The notes beneath the pieces are model-generated. The model saw only the letters and a program-made list of their open reading frames with translations, was not told the DNA's origin and made no database searches. A program made the translations under genes and the position numbers. 64,000 nt of DNA, from assembly GCA_022747635.1 (NCBI GenBank), contig JAKTNV010000005.1, forward strand, positions 46,059,013-46,123,012. Direction: 5' to 3'. The stretch's first letter is position 1; every line of letters begins with the position of its first letter. Shown here piece by piece: positions 25,672 to 38,329 of the stretch. Source of the stretch: Hetaerina americana (taxonomy: Eukaryota; Arthropoda; Insecta; Odonata; Calopterygidae).

Positions 25672-25904
25672 GCAACAAAAACATGTAATTTAAAAAATGT
25701 AATATTCCGTATGGTAATTACCTTAAAAGATGACCTAAAGAACACTTTCGAAGACGGAAATAAATATGCGTCCTACTTTACCATCCAATTTACTATAGTA
25801 GTGTCTATTTTTTATGCTTATTCCTCAGCAGCCATTGCTGAGGAATATGGAAGTGTTGTAGAAGGTTTCAAGGAACGATGTTCATATTTCATTTTTATTA
25901 TAAA
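25672..25904 (+). CDS. Candidate internal exon of unknown protein (weak)
   Basis: A T-rich tract ending TTTTTTCTCAG (AG at 25670-25671) precedes an open frame that starts in phase at GCA 25672 and runs about 78 codons to AAG 25904, followed directly by GTAAAA, a good donor. The translation looks less repetitive than most open frames here. It has a charged stretch (LKDDLKNTFEDGNKYA), a hydrophobic segment (FTIQFTIVVSIFYAY) that could span a membrane, and another charged stretch (AEEYGSVVEGFKERCS). I do not recognise a family, and no partner exon is visible. The frame also extends upstream to an ATG at 25636, so it may simply be a chance open frame. A perfect 12-bp hairpin lies inside it, which coding sequence would not predict. 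Confidence 0.2.
25819..25847. repeat. Perfect 12-bp hairpin
   Basis: TATTCCTCAGCA at 25819-25830 is followed by GCCAT and then by its exact reverse complement TGCTGAGGAATA at 25836-25847. It lies inside the weak candidate exon. Arms of mixed base composition and this length are unlikely to be common by chance in 64 kb. Confidence 0.7.
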
Positions 25905-26099
25905 GGTAAAAACAAATGGTTATCGAATGGTTATCAAGGACTGTTAAACATAGGTTTATCTAAGAATCGTCGTATTTATATCACTAATAATGTACCGAAT
26001 GTATCGATCAAAGAGCTGAGACCAATCACTATCCTATTCCGCCCCACGGTATGCAGGATTTTCCGCAACTTGCCCAACGTGTTACAAATTTCTCTGAAG

Positions 26100-26600
26100 G
26101 GACTAAGGCGGAGTTAACTGCTGGGCACATGGGCGAAGGTTCTAGCGAAGGACGCGTAGCAACATAGCTGCCACACCAACAGCCTCACCAAACACACTGT
26201 CAACCGGGCAATCGCTTTCAACCCACTTGAATAACGCTCCGGCATCTCGCCGTGTGTTTTTATAAAACGCGCCGAGCACCGCTTGCCGTGGAATATAAAT
26301 TGCCACGGAGGCGAACCACAGTTGGGACGAATTACGGAGCAATCAGTATTAAGGATAAGCCTGTCAGCACGCCACTCACGGGACGGCGCTCCGTCGAAAT
26401 CTTTAATGGCCCTTGCAGCGGGGATGACGAATAGGAGAGGAGCAGCAAAAGGAGTCTCCACCCACCCAGACACCTCCCCTTCCCTATATCCACTACCCGG
26501 TTTCGCCCCATCTCTCCTCTCAGCTTCGTCTCTTTTCTTAACTCCCTATTCCTTCCCGCTCTCATTCTTTGGTATCCTTCTGCTTTGTGGAACCCTGAAG
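26100..26600. promoter_or_regulatory. CpG-dense element with short C/T-rich tail
   Basis: About 26105-26430 is non-repetitive with many CpGs, unlike the flanks. It contains CCGTGG and CCACGG as a 6-bp inverted pair around an AT-rich core near 26287-26309, and a TTTTTATAAAA word. A pyrimidine-rich segment follows at 26460-26570. Open frames on both strands show no domain. A regulatory role is only an inference from composition. Confidence 0.28.
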
Positions 26601-27594
26601 GGCACCACCGGTGAGTATAGGATGCGATACCTATCGATATGATTCGTGTATGTGCATAAATAAGCGGTTGCTGTGAACGATACTGATTCACAGAAAACCA
26701 GTTGTAGTATGGGAATAATTTGTTGAACAGTGCAATTTATCAATGAATAATAAAAAGAATACGTACTTCGGGAAAATATATGATGAGAATGGCTAGGAGG
26801 GCTGCGCAAATACGTTGGTAAGGCCATTAAAATTCAGAGAAAAGCTATGGCAAAGCGATAATACTCGTAAGTCTGATATGAAGAGTTAAAGCAATAAAGT
26901 TCGTCAAAGTAATGCTAAAAATATTAAATGACTAATTTTAGAGTTTAAACGAGCTCAATCAAAGTTTAATAGTAAACGATGCCTAGTATTGTAAATGTAT
27001 TCCTCTTTGCTCATAATTTCATGTGCGAGAGAAGTTTAATTTATATCTAAGCTCTTTTTTAATTATTTATTTGTTTAATAATAATTCAAAACATCCCAGT
27101 TATGCCCTGGATTATTAAAATGAAATACTAACAAGGACAGTTACAAATTTTCAAGCCTATGGAGGAGGAAAATTCACCAATGCAGGAAACGTAATCGCTA
27201 ACTCTTAGTTAGCAATATAGGACCGCCACTGAGTACGGCAACGCTTTATCAGTAAATATAATTTATGTGCATTGCTGGTTTGTGATGATCTTTTCAACGA
27301 GGTGTTCATGTCACACGGAAGAAGGACCGGCGCTATAGCTTTTCGCTCCACACATTAGTATACAGGTTAATATTGGAACATTTTGAATCAGAGTATTCCT
27401 CGGTCCTCCAAGCACTGAATTTCTTTCATAAAAGTGGTGGTTTTTATTGTATATCGTAGAATTGATTAGCTCATGGTATTTCATTCGTTGGCGTAGGTTT
27501 TCGATGGACACTTTTACAGGCTAATGCTACACTTTTATACACTGCAGGTCTGTACTAACATGGTACTTAATATAATTACACCCTAAACTACAAT
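26601..27594. other. AT-rich noncoding stretch
   Basis: No gene or named repeat is recognisable. Confidence 0.5.
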
Positions 27595-28110
27595 AAACCA
27601 ATCTTAAACTCCACATAATCACGGCTTCCCTTCATTCCATCCTCCTTTAATTCCTCTACTTACCCATTATACAACCCTCTGTGAAAGTCTTCAAAGATCT
27701 GTTAACATTCAATATGCCCTTCGCCCACTTTCCCTGCTTCCCGCGAATTTCTCCCAACTTACTTCTATCCTCTCTTATCATACCTTGCACTTTCTTTCTG
27801 AAGATTTCAATTTTTCCATCATTTTACGCAAAAACATCTCACCAATTATCCTCTTTCACAACGATCAAATTTCAGAGCCATACATTACTACGCTCCACTT
27901 CAGAGTATTCATTACTTTACACTTTAGGTCAAAGTCCTCAAAACTACTTTTAATCTTTTGTCTGACCGGCAAACTAAAACCTATTATCCGCAGACGTAAA
28001 TGATTTGATCTGCTGCCCATCTAATATCTGTCATTCCGACATCCAACACTTAATATCCCACTTTACATCACCTCCTCTTTTGGCAGGTACAATGAAAACT
28101 TCGGGTAATA
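27595..28110 (-). mobile_element. Decayed RTE-like LINE, ORF2 3' portion
   Basis: On the minus strand a 43-codon open stretch from 27996 down to 27868 reads through the motif DLKCKVMNTLKWSVVMYGSEI. It fits the segment after the reverse transcriptase core of RTE-like non-LTR elements, where the family pattern is roughly LDL..RK.L.KTL.WSV.LYGSETW. It stops at TGA 27867-27865 exactly where the family has Trp (TGG to TGA). Downstream, similarity continues with more stops (IIGEMFLRKMMEK, compare EAFEMW..RRM.KI). Only the 3' part of ORF2 is visible, with no endonuclease or RT active site, so it is a dead 5'-truncated copy or fragment. The clade is assigned from motif memory. The plus-strand open frame covering the same bases is a shadow. 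Confidence 0.7.
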
Positions 28111-29883
28111 CTCGTAGAGCGCAACACTGTTCGCTACCCGCACTTGTACATTCTGAAAGATATTGCAATATTTATTGTATCCCAATGCAAATAATTTGTG
28201 ATGATTATAAACCTTTAATATTATGAAAAAATCTTTGAAGATTAAGTTTGCAACTATATATACTATGATTGAAATGCAAGGATATGAAATTATTTTAAAA
28301 GTTATTCGTCAAAATCATAAAGAAGTGCAGTCGTATTTTTTTACTTTGTTACAAGATCTACTTCATTATTCAACACAGTAGGGGTATTTCATATAGGTTT
28401 CGTGGGCGAACTTTTCCTTAGATGCGACTCAATTCATTTTTTTGTCTAATTATTTTTATTTTTCCTGTGATCCTCACTTTATGAGCCTACATGTTTATTC
28501 TCTTTTTTTTATTTAATTGCTGGTATCCTACAATGTTATTATTTCCTGTATTTTCACTTTGAATATCCGATACCATCGATTAAGTCTGTTTCAGAGAAAA
28601 CATGAACAAATAAGCCCGATGACCCAAGTATATCATTTCTCGTATTCGAAACACGGTTCCCGAAATCCTTGAATGTCCATTTGTTCAAGCTAGGGAGCTT
28701 CCAATTTTTTGACCAGCATATTAACACAAACCTGATGATACTCGCATCTTTACCCCCAGGCTACACTTTTCTACCGCAGTTATAAACTCCCTACTTTGTT
28801 ACGTCCTATTCCTCTCATAAATTTAATGCAGTCAAAAACTACTTAAAATGCCATAGAATGTCTTTGCTCTCCACCCGAAATCCTTCAATACAACTCCAAC
28901 TGATTCTTCAGCATGTAGGCATCTTCTTTCTTTCACTGGGTATTCGAAACTCTCTCCAGGTACGCATCCATCGCACTCCTTCATTCCATTTTCCGACTAC
29001 TCTGCCTCTCTCCGTCGTCGTGTATATAAATTGCCCTTATCTCCGCGAGGCGATCTGGATTGTGGCGAGTGATGGATCCGTGACGGGGTTTCGTGATTAT
29101 ATAATGCGGCCTAATGCTAATCAGCCGCAGGGGTAAATGCGGAAGGTTATGCTCCACACAAGGGACGGAGGTTAATGTTTAACGGGGGTAGGGGCTTGGA
29201 GAGAGAGAAGGTGAAGGATGAAATGTGAGGCTCGCCCTCTACCCCGTCAATCGGCGACAAATGGGATGCGAGAGAGAATAATAAACTTCTATCTACTCAA
29301 AAATGCCGAGCTATTGGTAGTAATTCGTGGAAAGACGACTACGAAGAGGCGAAACTCATGCGCACGTTTTCGGATAATACTAGCAAAAATATTACCAATT
29401 TTTTTTGTTTTCGTTACGAACTCTTTTAATTGCTACAATTGAGTTGAGCTCAAGTATAATTTTCTATGGGCAGTGCTTTCTGAGTGTGGACCTACTTGTC
29501 TTCATTTTTTTTATTTTCAGTGTCTAACAAAATTTTATTTAAAATAATGAAATTTTAAACACAAAAGAAGCCACCAAGAACTATATCGACGTTTAAAAAT
29601 GATTACCTATAAAACTGGCGAGAAACGGATATAATTTTGAGCGCAAAACGAGGAGATCGATTGAATGTAACTATTTTGCGATGTGATGGCAGATCTTAGA
29701 CATGCGGACGCACCCCCTTCATTATAACTGCAGCCGTATTAATTTCATGAGTTGGCATCTCATTTTTTGCTCATTTGAAAAATATAGAAAGAGAAATTAA
29801 TAAAATAAGAAAAAAGTGAATTAATTAGAATGAATCCCTTTACTACTTAATGCAAAAACGAATAGCCTAAGCATCATATAATA
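28111..29883. other. AT-rich noncoding stretch
   Basis: No gene is recognisable. About 29040-29250 is GC-richer and includes a short G/A-rich piece (29180-29220). Confidence 0.5.
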
Positions 29884-29955
29884 AAATTCCAAAGAAACTG
29901 CGGGAGATGCCGCAACATAATTTTGACCAGGTGCATTGACATCATAAAATAAATT
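29884..29955 (+). repeat. Dispersed repeat, copy 2
   Basis: Bases 29884-29918 match the reverse complement of 9509-9543 without a mismatch, and similarity continues weakly to about 29955. This copy lacks the roughly 20-bp palindromic piece present at 9483-9502. The family is unknown. Confidence 0.7.
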
Positions 29956-31085
29956 GAGATTCATTGAATTTGATGATTAGATTCCGTAATTTGAAAAGAA
30001 TTTTTGCAAGCGGCACCAGATTCGAAGCTTGGAGAGGAATATGTAGCATTTACATTAAGAATAAGACCAAAGAAATACTGGCTTCAAGAACCGAAACAAC
30101 AGGTCGTTTGTACTCCAGACAAATTTCTGTATGCCTTTTCATGAAGCTACTAAAGTAAACCACTTGCACATGGTACGAGGCCAATTTCCTAAGTTAATGG
30201 ACCCTAAACCTCATTGTATATTCATCGGGAGACAAAGTTACGTCTTATGATAGATAATAATATAAGGATATTTTAAAGTATTACGTTGGAAACTTTAAGT
30301 TTATATTAGTATATTTGATCCATATAACAACTTGTAATTTGTTTTGCACTGATTGAGCGTTTTTCAAAGCCACTTCTAAATAGAATGAGGCATGATAAAA
30401 ATTCTAATGTGGTGCATGTCATTGCGGCATTATTAATTAATTATTTAAAAAATGAGCTCCCTGAATACTCCTCAAATGAAACAGTAGTTGAAACTAGCCT
30501 GAGAGGCTGAAATAAAATATTAATAAAATCTAACCTAATTTTGTCCTGAGATGGAGTCACGTATGCTTGACGTTCAGTGTACTCATTAATTATATGAGTT
30601 AACGAGGGCTGAAATTCACCCAAAAGTTACTCCAATGAAGATCTCTGGCTTTCTGAAGACGACGTGCTTCACAGAATTCAAGTCCCTACGACTATGATGA
30701 TAACGTTCTGAGAATCACATGCAGTTTGTATTTAAACCTTAACTGGAGAAATTTCATTATTCAAACAGCTTAAAATTTAATTACTCTGGTCAATTTAAGC
30801 CAACTAATTGGGAATAGTCGTAAAAATCTACGCTGCTCGAAAGCACCTGTTCATTTTCTTACAAAAACCAAACCCTATGGAAATAAAATTACTACAATCG
30901 TGAAAAAAACGTTCGACCCAAACGGCCACATATAGCTAAACAAAATATTCATCAAACTTCGTCAGGGATTACTATACAGTGTTTCAACTTTATCGAAAGA
31001 TCAAACCAAAGATGAGGAGCTAATAGCAGTATTTTATCACAGGAAATCACACTGGAAGCAACGGGTTTGAAAGAAACATTTTTTT
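29956..31085. other. AT-rich noncoding stretch
   Basis: No gene or named repeat is recognisable. Confidence 0.5.
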
Positions 31086-31450
31086 TTCGAGTTCCCTTTG
31101 AATGCACTCTTGTTTCGTCCGCCACCGTCACGGAATGGTCAGTTTTGGAGCGAGTCATTATGCAGATGTGGGACTTTTTTGACTGTCAGGGTGCATTTCC
31201 ACGGCAATGTGGGTATTAGTCGTCTGGGTGAAATGGCTGAGGGGGAGGGAAGGAATGAGAGGCGGGGAATGGGCCGCGGGGGATTGAGGGTGGCGGGTTA
31301 AGAGGGGTGGAGGAAGGGGAGAGTGAACACCTGTGAAATCGAGATATGAGGGGATTTGTCCGCTTGGTTGCACCCGTCCGCAGGTCCGCGCGAGAGAATC
31401 GAAGCAACAGGGAGTATGGGAGAAAAGTACCTGCAAATCGATGCGGTGGA
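31086..31450. repeat. G/A-rich island with CpG-rich edges
   Basis: The plus strand is purine-rich at about 31225-31335 (GGGGGAGGGAAGG, GGGGTGGAGG). CpG-containing mixed sequence lies on both sides. Short open frames on both strands show no domain. Confidence 0.45.
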
Positions 31451-34400
31451 TTTACACCTGCGCAGGCTCAATCGGATTTCGATGTATTTTTGCCATCCGG
31501 AATCAATTTATTTTCACTAGATAAATAACATAACTTCGTTGGTAACCTTTCACCAAACAACATGTATCCTGTGGAGTTCTCCGGCATGGTATCTATGTAG
31601 TAAGACTGGCAAATCCTCTGTCACCAAATCCTGCCATATGAAGTGATGTTAACTAATAAATTGTATGGGGTTTGCACCGCGACAAAGCTCCATATTTAAA
31701 GGGTAGGATAATGACTAAAGACTCGAACAAAGTTGCGGGAAGACAAAATTACAGCAAGTGATAACATGCATTAATTGGGCTCACGAAGACACGAAACTTC
31801 GCCTCGCCTCGCTTCGACACTACGTATAATTGAAATGAACCCATACATTTTATGTGAACCACGTTTATGGTTCAACGTGGCATCCTATCACCCTGGTATT
31901 CTAAAATTATACGAGTTTTTTCTTTGAAATTATAGTAAATTTAGTTCAATGATTTAAGCATCTATACCAGTAAGAGTCACCGGAAATACTGGAATTCTTC
32001 ATACCGAAACGATTAAAATAAGTAATAGATTATGTCCAGAGAGAGTGAGATTCGGCAGTCATTTAATTTGACTACCTTTCCTACGCTTGTCTTAAACAAT
32101 AACTATTCCATCTCTAGTCTCAATTCAACGGACTTTTCAATTTTACGATTTCTGTAAGATGTTATTACTGAAATACCTCGTTTAACTATCCCAAATGCGC
32201 AACCATGGAATGCTGTATAAAACCAATGTTATTAACCTAAAATAATTCTTACATTACCGCCAATCAACAAAAGTTTATATTTTCCAAGGCAAATAAAGTG
32301 AAGCCAAATGATAAAATTAAACCAAAAGAAATATACAAGTTATTAATAATGTGATAAAAAGTTGTAAGTATATATCTAACCGAATAAAGATAAGGAAATG
32401 TATGTCATAAATGAAGTTGTGACCTAAATTTAGTTATGCTATTCATATGAAAAACAAAAGCCAAAAAATTCATTCCACCACTGTAATGTACGAATTTATA
32501 TCAGTTTAAACTTGACTTCATAAGAATATATTTTTCAATACAGAACTTCCAATCTGGTCAAAGATACTAAGAACGCTGCTACTATTCATGACATTTCTCC
32601 CATTTGACAAGGCAAAAAGGCTTGCCACAAAAATAATTTTTTTTATGAATAGAATAGTGTGTAAAGTATTTTTGCACACTAAAATTCCCATCGTGTTTCC
32701 ATTATCTGACGTAAACGAAATTCTATCAGTTAATTTCGATTCTAATTTGAATGCTATAATTTTGATATGATATTTGCTAAAGCTGGAGGCATTTCGCAGA
32801 AGTAACCAGGTCATTCCGATAGCTCTAGAGGAGAAAATCTGTTACGTCTAAATAAATATTTAGTAGAGATCAACCTTTCTTGGCATACAAATATTAGTAG
32901 GAATGAAGAAAAAACAAAAAAATAAATATAGAAAAACCATACTTTGAATGTGTCCTGAAAGAATTATTATTAATTATTATTAATGATGCAGCTTTTATTA
33001 GCAACATTGGGGTTTTATCACTTCCTTAATGCGCAAAAGCACAATGCACAACTCTTAAGCGAGACTCGTATGCGTATGCACGCATGCCCATTTACGTGAA
33101 TGCTCTATGAAAGAAGAATTGAGACTGGAAAATACATGCGGAAATAGCACGGAGATTTAACTATGTTGTAATATATGGAAACAACGGAAAGCAGGATAAT
33201 ATGAGTTGCCTTCAAAAATGTAGTTATGAAATTAGATAGCGAAGTGAGATTTCAACGGAGTTAACTTTAATCTAATTCGATACGCGGGTTCCCATCACCT
33301 CTCTTTTAAGAATTCAATGCGGCAGCAGTAACAGCAGCTAAATTTGGACATGGTGCACCCCATACCCCATTTCTACTACGAGCGATCATGGTGCACGATT
33401 ATATACATATTTACTGCGAAAAGAGGTGCGCTCAAGCCACCTTATTGTGCACCATTAGAGCCACATATGTTACAAATTTTGCAATAAATATTTTTCCTTG
33501 GGAACATGCATTTCGGTAATCGATAACCAATGAATGGATCGACGAATGATTTAGATTGGCGGAAAATTTGGAATCGAAGTCAGTGATTTTCAGGACAGTC
33601 TTCTTTTAATACTCCATATTATGTAACACCCCATGTTCCTGTTCCGTGAAGCATGTTCCTTCACTTCGAAAAATACGGAAAAATTATTCTGGTAGAATGA
33701 AAGAGGTACTCATCCTCGTACGGCAATCCAAAATGTCCCGGGAAGGAGATATAATAATTAATTTTGGATACAATTCATACGTACATCAATCAATGGATTT
33801 TTAATCAGTGGATTTCGACTGATGCGGATGCGGTTTATACGGTACATTGAGTCATTTCTCGCTTATTCAGAGGCAGTGGTTTCTAATTTAGCTAAACCTA
33901 CATCTTATCTAGTGTTTTCTCCCTACACAGCATGGGTGTTGGGATTTATAATTGAAATTTATTCATTAAATACCATTCATACAATTGCATGTGCCTACCA
34001 AAAGTAAACTATGTAGGGTGAAACTATTATTTCCAAGCATTATATAGTAATCTTCTTAATTATATAGTAACCTTCTGGACGTAACGCCGTTAATCAAATA
34101 ACCCCGTTCCTTTACTGCCAGTCAAAACACTTTGTCGTCTTAAAACAAGAGCAAATATCTTCAGTAATTTTTGTCGTAAACTATATTTTTACAAAACTCT
34201 ATCAAAAATAGTTTTGTACGATATATTCCAAACACTTAAACTTACCTCAAATGTCATCATTTAAATAAATGTTAATTTCGCCGAAGGGATAGCGCATATC
34301 AATAAGTTTGGACTAAAAAAATGTTCGAATCGTAAATGATGCTCATACACTATTCATAGTGGCCGATTCCAGGAGATTTGGAAAATATGTGTTAGGCGAT

Positions 34401-34580
34401 ACAAAATCAACTTAAATGGGTAATTTAATTCGACAATACTTGTTCAAACAGTGATCACGCAGGGTCAATCGCCCATTTTTAATCAACTAAAATATGAATT
34501 GATTTACATCTACCAAACAGCTACCAAAAATCGCAATTAATTTGGAGATTGATCAGAGGTATTCCGCCACGGCGAACCTT
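31451..34580. other. AT-rich noncoding stretch
   Basis: The longest gene-free and island-free run in the window. I see no gene, RNA gene or named mobile element. Two small features: ATGGTGCAC at 33350-33358 and 33388-33396 with its reverse complement at 33447-33455, and a tandem ATTATATAGTAA duplication near 34038-34070. Confidence 0.55.
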
Positions 34581-34584
34581 TTAA

Positions 34585-35050
34585 ATATGTATTTCCAGCC
34601 GGCTCTCCATCGATGATGATAAACGTAGGAGACCGGCCCATTGTCTCCCACGCACGACTTCCAGCGCTCTCATTTCCACCGGCGACGGACTCGCACAGAT
34701 CCTATCGCGGGAGCCGAAGGGGTAAGCGGGGCAGGCGTGAAGCCGTCCTTCCGCTCCCAACGTCCGCGGCGTCCACAGCCACCGACGGCCGCGGAAAGCC
34801 TCCCGGCGTCTCCCCGCTTGGTCCACTGCCAAATGATCTCTAGTTCACCCCCTCCATCACCCTTACTCATACCCTCCGGTTGCACCGCTCGTCAAGTCGA
34901 CTATCTGCTATCTTCAGCCTCGATAATCTTCACAGCGCCACACATCTCTTTCCCTCTCCTAGGCTATGTAATCCTTGTGTTCGCACATTCTCTTTTCTTT
35001 TATCCCTTTCACTCTTTTTGTTTTCTTTTACATGATTACCTTGTATCTTC
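34585..35050. promoter_or_regulatory. CpG-island-like block followed by C/T-rich tract
   Basis: About 34600-34830 has one of the highest CpG densities in the window (GCGGGAGCC, CCGCGGCG, GGCCGCGG, CCCGGCG). A pyrimidine-rich tract follows at 34840-35030. Several frames on both strands stay open through the GC-rich part, as expected when stop codons are rare, and none shows a domain. In a CpG-depleted genome such a block could be an unmethylated promoter, but no transcript evidence is available. Confidence 0.33.
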
Positions 35051-37055
35051 CAACTCTATTAAATGGAATCCTGCAAGTCTCCACTAAGGTGTGTGGCATG
35101 GGATGATTCAACAACAGGCATGCAACATCAAAAATTAAATTTTGCTTGTTGCCAATACATATATACATACTATAAATAATGTCGAATATGTTAACTACAG
35201 GTAAATTAACCACTGCATATCAATTGCCATCTTCCCCCTCATTGGAATTCTTCTGTTTTTGTTGAAATTCCTCACACAGCAACTTCGTGAGCAATTATGT
35301 TCTCTGATTATTTTATGTTAATTCCAAAATTATTATTTATCATCCCAACCGTAAAATGTTTCGTGATCAAAATAGCTACATAATTACCTTCAGTCAAGTA
35401 AATCAGCTTTTTTAGCGTTTACCTTTACCATGCGTATTCGAAGCAAAAAATGTATTCTTTAATTGGTCTTGATTAAATAGCAGAAAACGCCGAACCGTCG
35501 CACAACCATTAATATCATGATCACACTTTGTCAGGACCTTGGTATCCCTACTAAATTAATATCATTTAGTGACTCTAGCAACGATCTATTTTTAATTTCG
35601 GATTCTACCTCATTTCCCTTTTACCCTCCGCCGTACCTCCCATAATCCATTTTTATATCGCCAAATGCATTTGCCCTTGTCTAAACTCTACACAGCTTCA
35701 GTAATGTCCTAGTTTCGAAGGCCTTCAGTGAATTCGTACGACTTGCTGTATCTACATGTACATGCTGTTTGAGAAAATCCGCAATATTCCCAAGCTATAT
35801 ACATACTGGAATTTGGCTAAATTTTAATCAACAGATTTTCCAAGAGTCCATTGTTCGGAATTTTAATCACTTATTCTACTTTTGTCGTCGCGCGAAATGC
35901 AGTTTCTGTGCATATGTAATAAATTCGATCCGTGAATGCAAGTTACTTCTTGCTAATATAATTGCCACAATCTTTATCGAATATATACTCTTTTAAAATA
36001 AGTCACTATCTTAAGACACTTAAATACGCACACACAAGACACAATTCCAACCTGCACTCTTTGGGTAGTCAGACCGGTAACCATAAGGATAGGGGTGATC
36101 TATTACAGACGAGATCATTGCGGTCGGCTTTTATATTTGTAATGTTTTTCTAAAATTTACTTCCCCATGGTCATAATTCCTCATAGGTACATGTCTTTAC
36201 GTTCAGACTCAAAGTAACTATTTACCTGCATTTTTTCTTACGGCCATAATTTCATTTAGTTCTGAATACAACCATATTGCATACAAAAATAGATTTAAAT
36301 TCGTTTAATCGAATATTTTGAGTTATTTATGGAACATTTTCATTTCCTCGTTTAGTGTCCAATTTATATAGATTATTAAATGAATTTTAAAAATGTTGAG
36401 CCTGAAATTATATGCGAGTCATTTATTCAATTTAGTCTTCTTCCTGATCATAGTAACTAATTGCGTTGAAGATTATTTTGCAGATGAATGGCCCACTTTC
36501 CCAGAAATGCTTTAGACCGACATGCATGTCAGGATTGGATACAAACGTATCAAGAGGAAATAGTTACAAATTATATTTTTATTTCAATGTGCCTTCATAA
36601 GAAAAGATAATTAAAATATCTTTCAAAGTGCTAAAAAGAAAGCATTTATCGCCACTGAACGAAAATTTGTTTAATAATATTTTCTCACACTGAGCCTAGA
36701 GAGCACATGAAATGATAACGTAGACCTAGAATAAAGCGTTATTAAATAGGAAAAAGAGTTTAAACTCTATGAGCCGTTAATCAGCTAACTTTCATAAATT
36801 AAAGCCGATTATGTTTATCATTTTTAAAAATGCTCTATTTACTTCAATGCGATTCAACCTAATTTTGAATTCTAATAATTTTACAAATGAGTTTAGTGTT
36901 AAGTGAAAGCGAAACTTAAAATGTAGTTTACTCTAATCCACTCAAAGTACAGGACCTTGTAAACATGAATCCCAAGGCCATTCTTATTTTTATTTTTCAG
37001 CGGGGTAAAAAATACATTACATTATATCTTTTCGTTTGAATGACTCACGTTCACT
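35051..37055. other. AT-rich noncoding stretch
   Basis: No gene or named repeat is recognisable. Confidence 0.55.
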
Positions 37056-37580
37056 TAACTCCGGCGACCATCGTCCCAGGTCATCCCTCCACACATGCAT
37101 TTTCCTCGCAATTTAATCATCCCCAAAACGAATTTCACCCCTTCCTTTCTCCATATCTTTAAATTCCTCCTTAGTTTCTTTCTCCATTTCATCCCATTTC
37201 ACCCTCCCACCTCCGGCCCACTCCTTCAACTCGCGACCGGTCGCCCACCGTCGCCTCTTGAGTGACAATCCCATTACGACGGTAGAGGGAGTCATCTGCC
37301 CGTGACGCGCTCATTAAACCACGAGGAAAGAGACGCTGCGCCCATGGAAGGATGAAATAGTAGCAAGGAGGCAGATGGGAGCAGGGGGAAGGTAAAAAGT
37401 CCTGAACGTGCGGAAAAGGGAACTTAAACAAACCTTTGCTTCGTATTTGAGGAAGAAAAGTGGAGAAAATTGAGGGAGATACGCTGCATAAAGGACAAAA
37501 TGTAAGATAACAAACACGATTACGGAGGAAAGATTAATTATCTTAAGTTGGCTGCCTAGATTAGTTTCCTCCGTCATTTA
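37056..37580. repeat. C/T-rich then G/A-rich island
   Basis: Pyrimidine-rich on the plus strand at about 37080-37210, a CpG-bearing middle at 37215-37320, then purine-rich at 37320-37500. Minus-strand open frames are compositional. Confidence 0.5.
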
Positions 37581-38329
37581 CATTCATCGTGAAATATCTG
37601 TGTTATTTCGTCCGCAAAATATAGCAGACAAATCCAATGGCTATTTCAGTCAAGTAGTGCATGATACTTGGGTCGATTGTTGGAAGTAGCATGAATGAAA
37701 ATAAGTATGACTGATGTTTTCAGGTTTCAGACCATTGCCCTTATTGCCCATATAAAAAATAATCAATTTGAGTCGTTGACAGAAAAATGTACAGCAGATG
37801 AACTTTTACAGTTTTTTAATGAAATATACTATATGAATGACTCAATTATAATATTAAGGTAGCAGACTTTTTTATTAATACTGCCAATGATTTTCTTTGC
37901 CTGTCTGATTACAATATATCACGAAAAATACTAATGCAAGCTGGTGTTGCAAATGGCTAGTTCCGGAGATACTTCATTGAGTTCGATGTGTGAAAATATA
38001 GGTATTAAGGACTATATGTCCCATTTTTTTATTGAGCCCCCAGAGTTTAGTCCTTGAGCCAGTACTAATAATGTAAATAACTTTTTAAATTGTACATAAA
38101 CAGTTTAAAATTTATAAATTTTATTCTAGAATTATTCATCAGTAAATTACATTCATTCGCTGATGATACACACATATGGTGTGCATCGAGCATTAAAAAC
38201 ATTCTTTGTTGGCCTTTATTAAGTGATCCTGGTACTACGTAGAGTACAATTACATGGGAATTGCATATAAACTAATTGAATTCATAAATGATACCTACGC
38301 TATATCTTTTATGATGGTTATTGTAGTAT
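37581..38329. other. AT-rich noncoding stretch
   Basis: No gene or named repeat is recognisable. Confidence 0.5.

Noticed and set aside
34641..35087. 148-codon plus-strand open frame in the CpG block
   Set aside because: GC-rich sequence leaves all frames open. No domain, no splice context and an 83-codon frame on the other strand.
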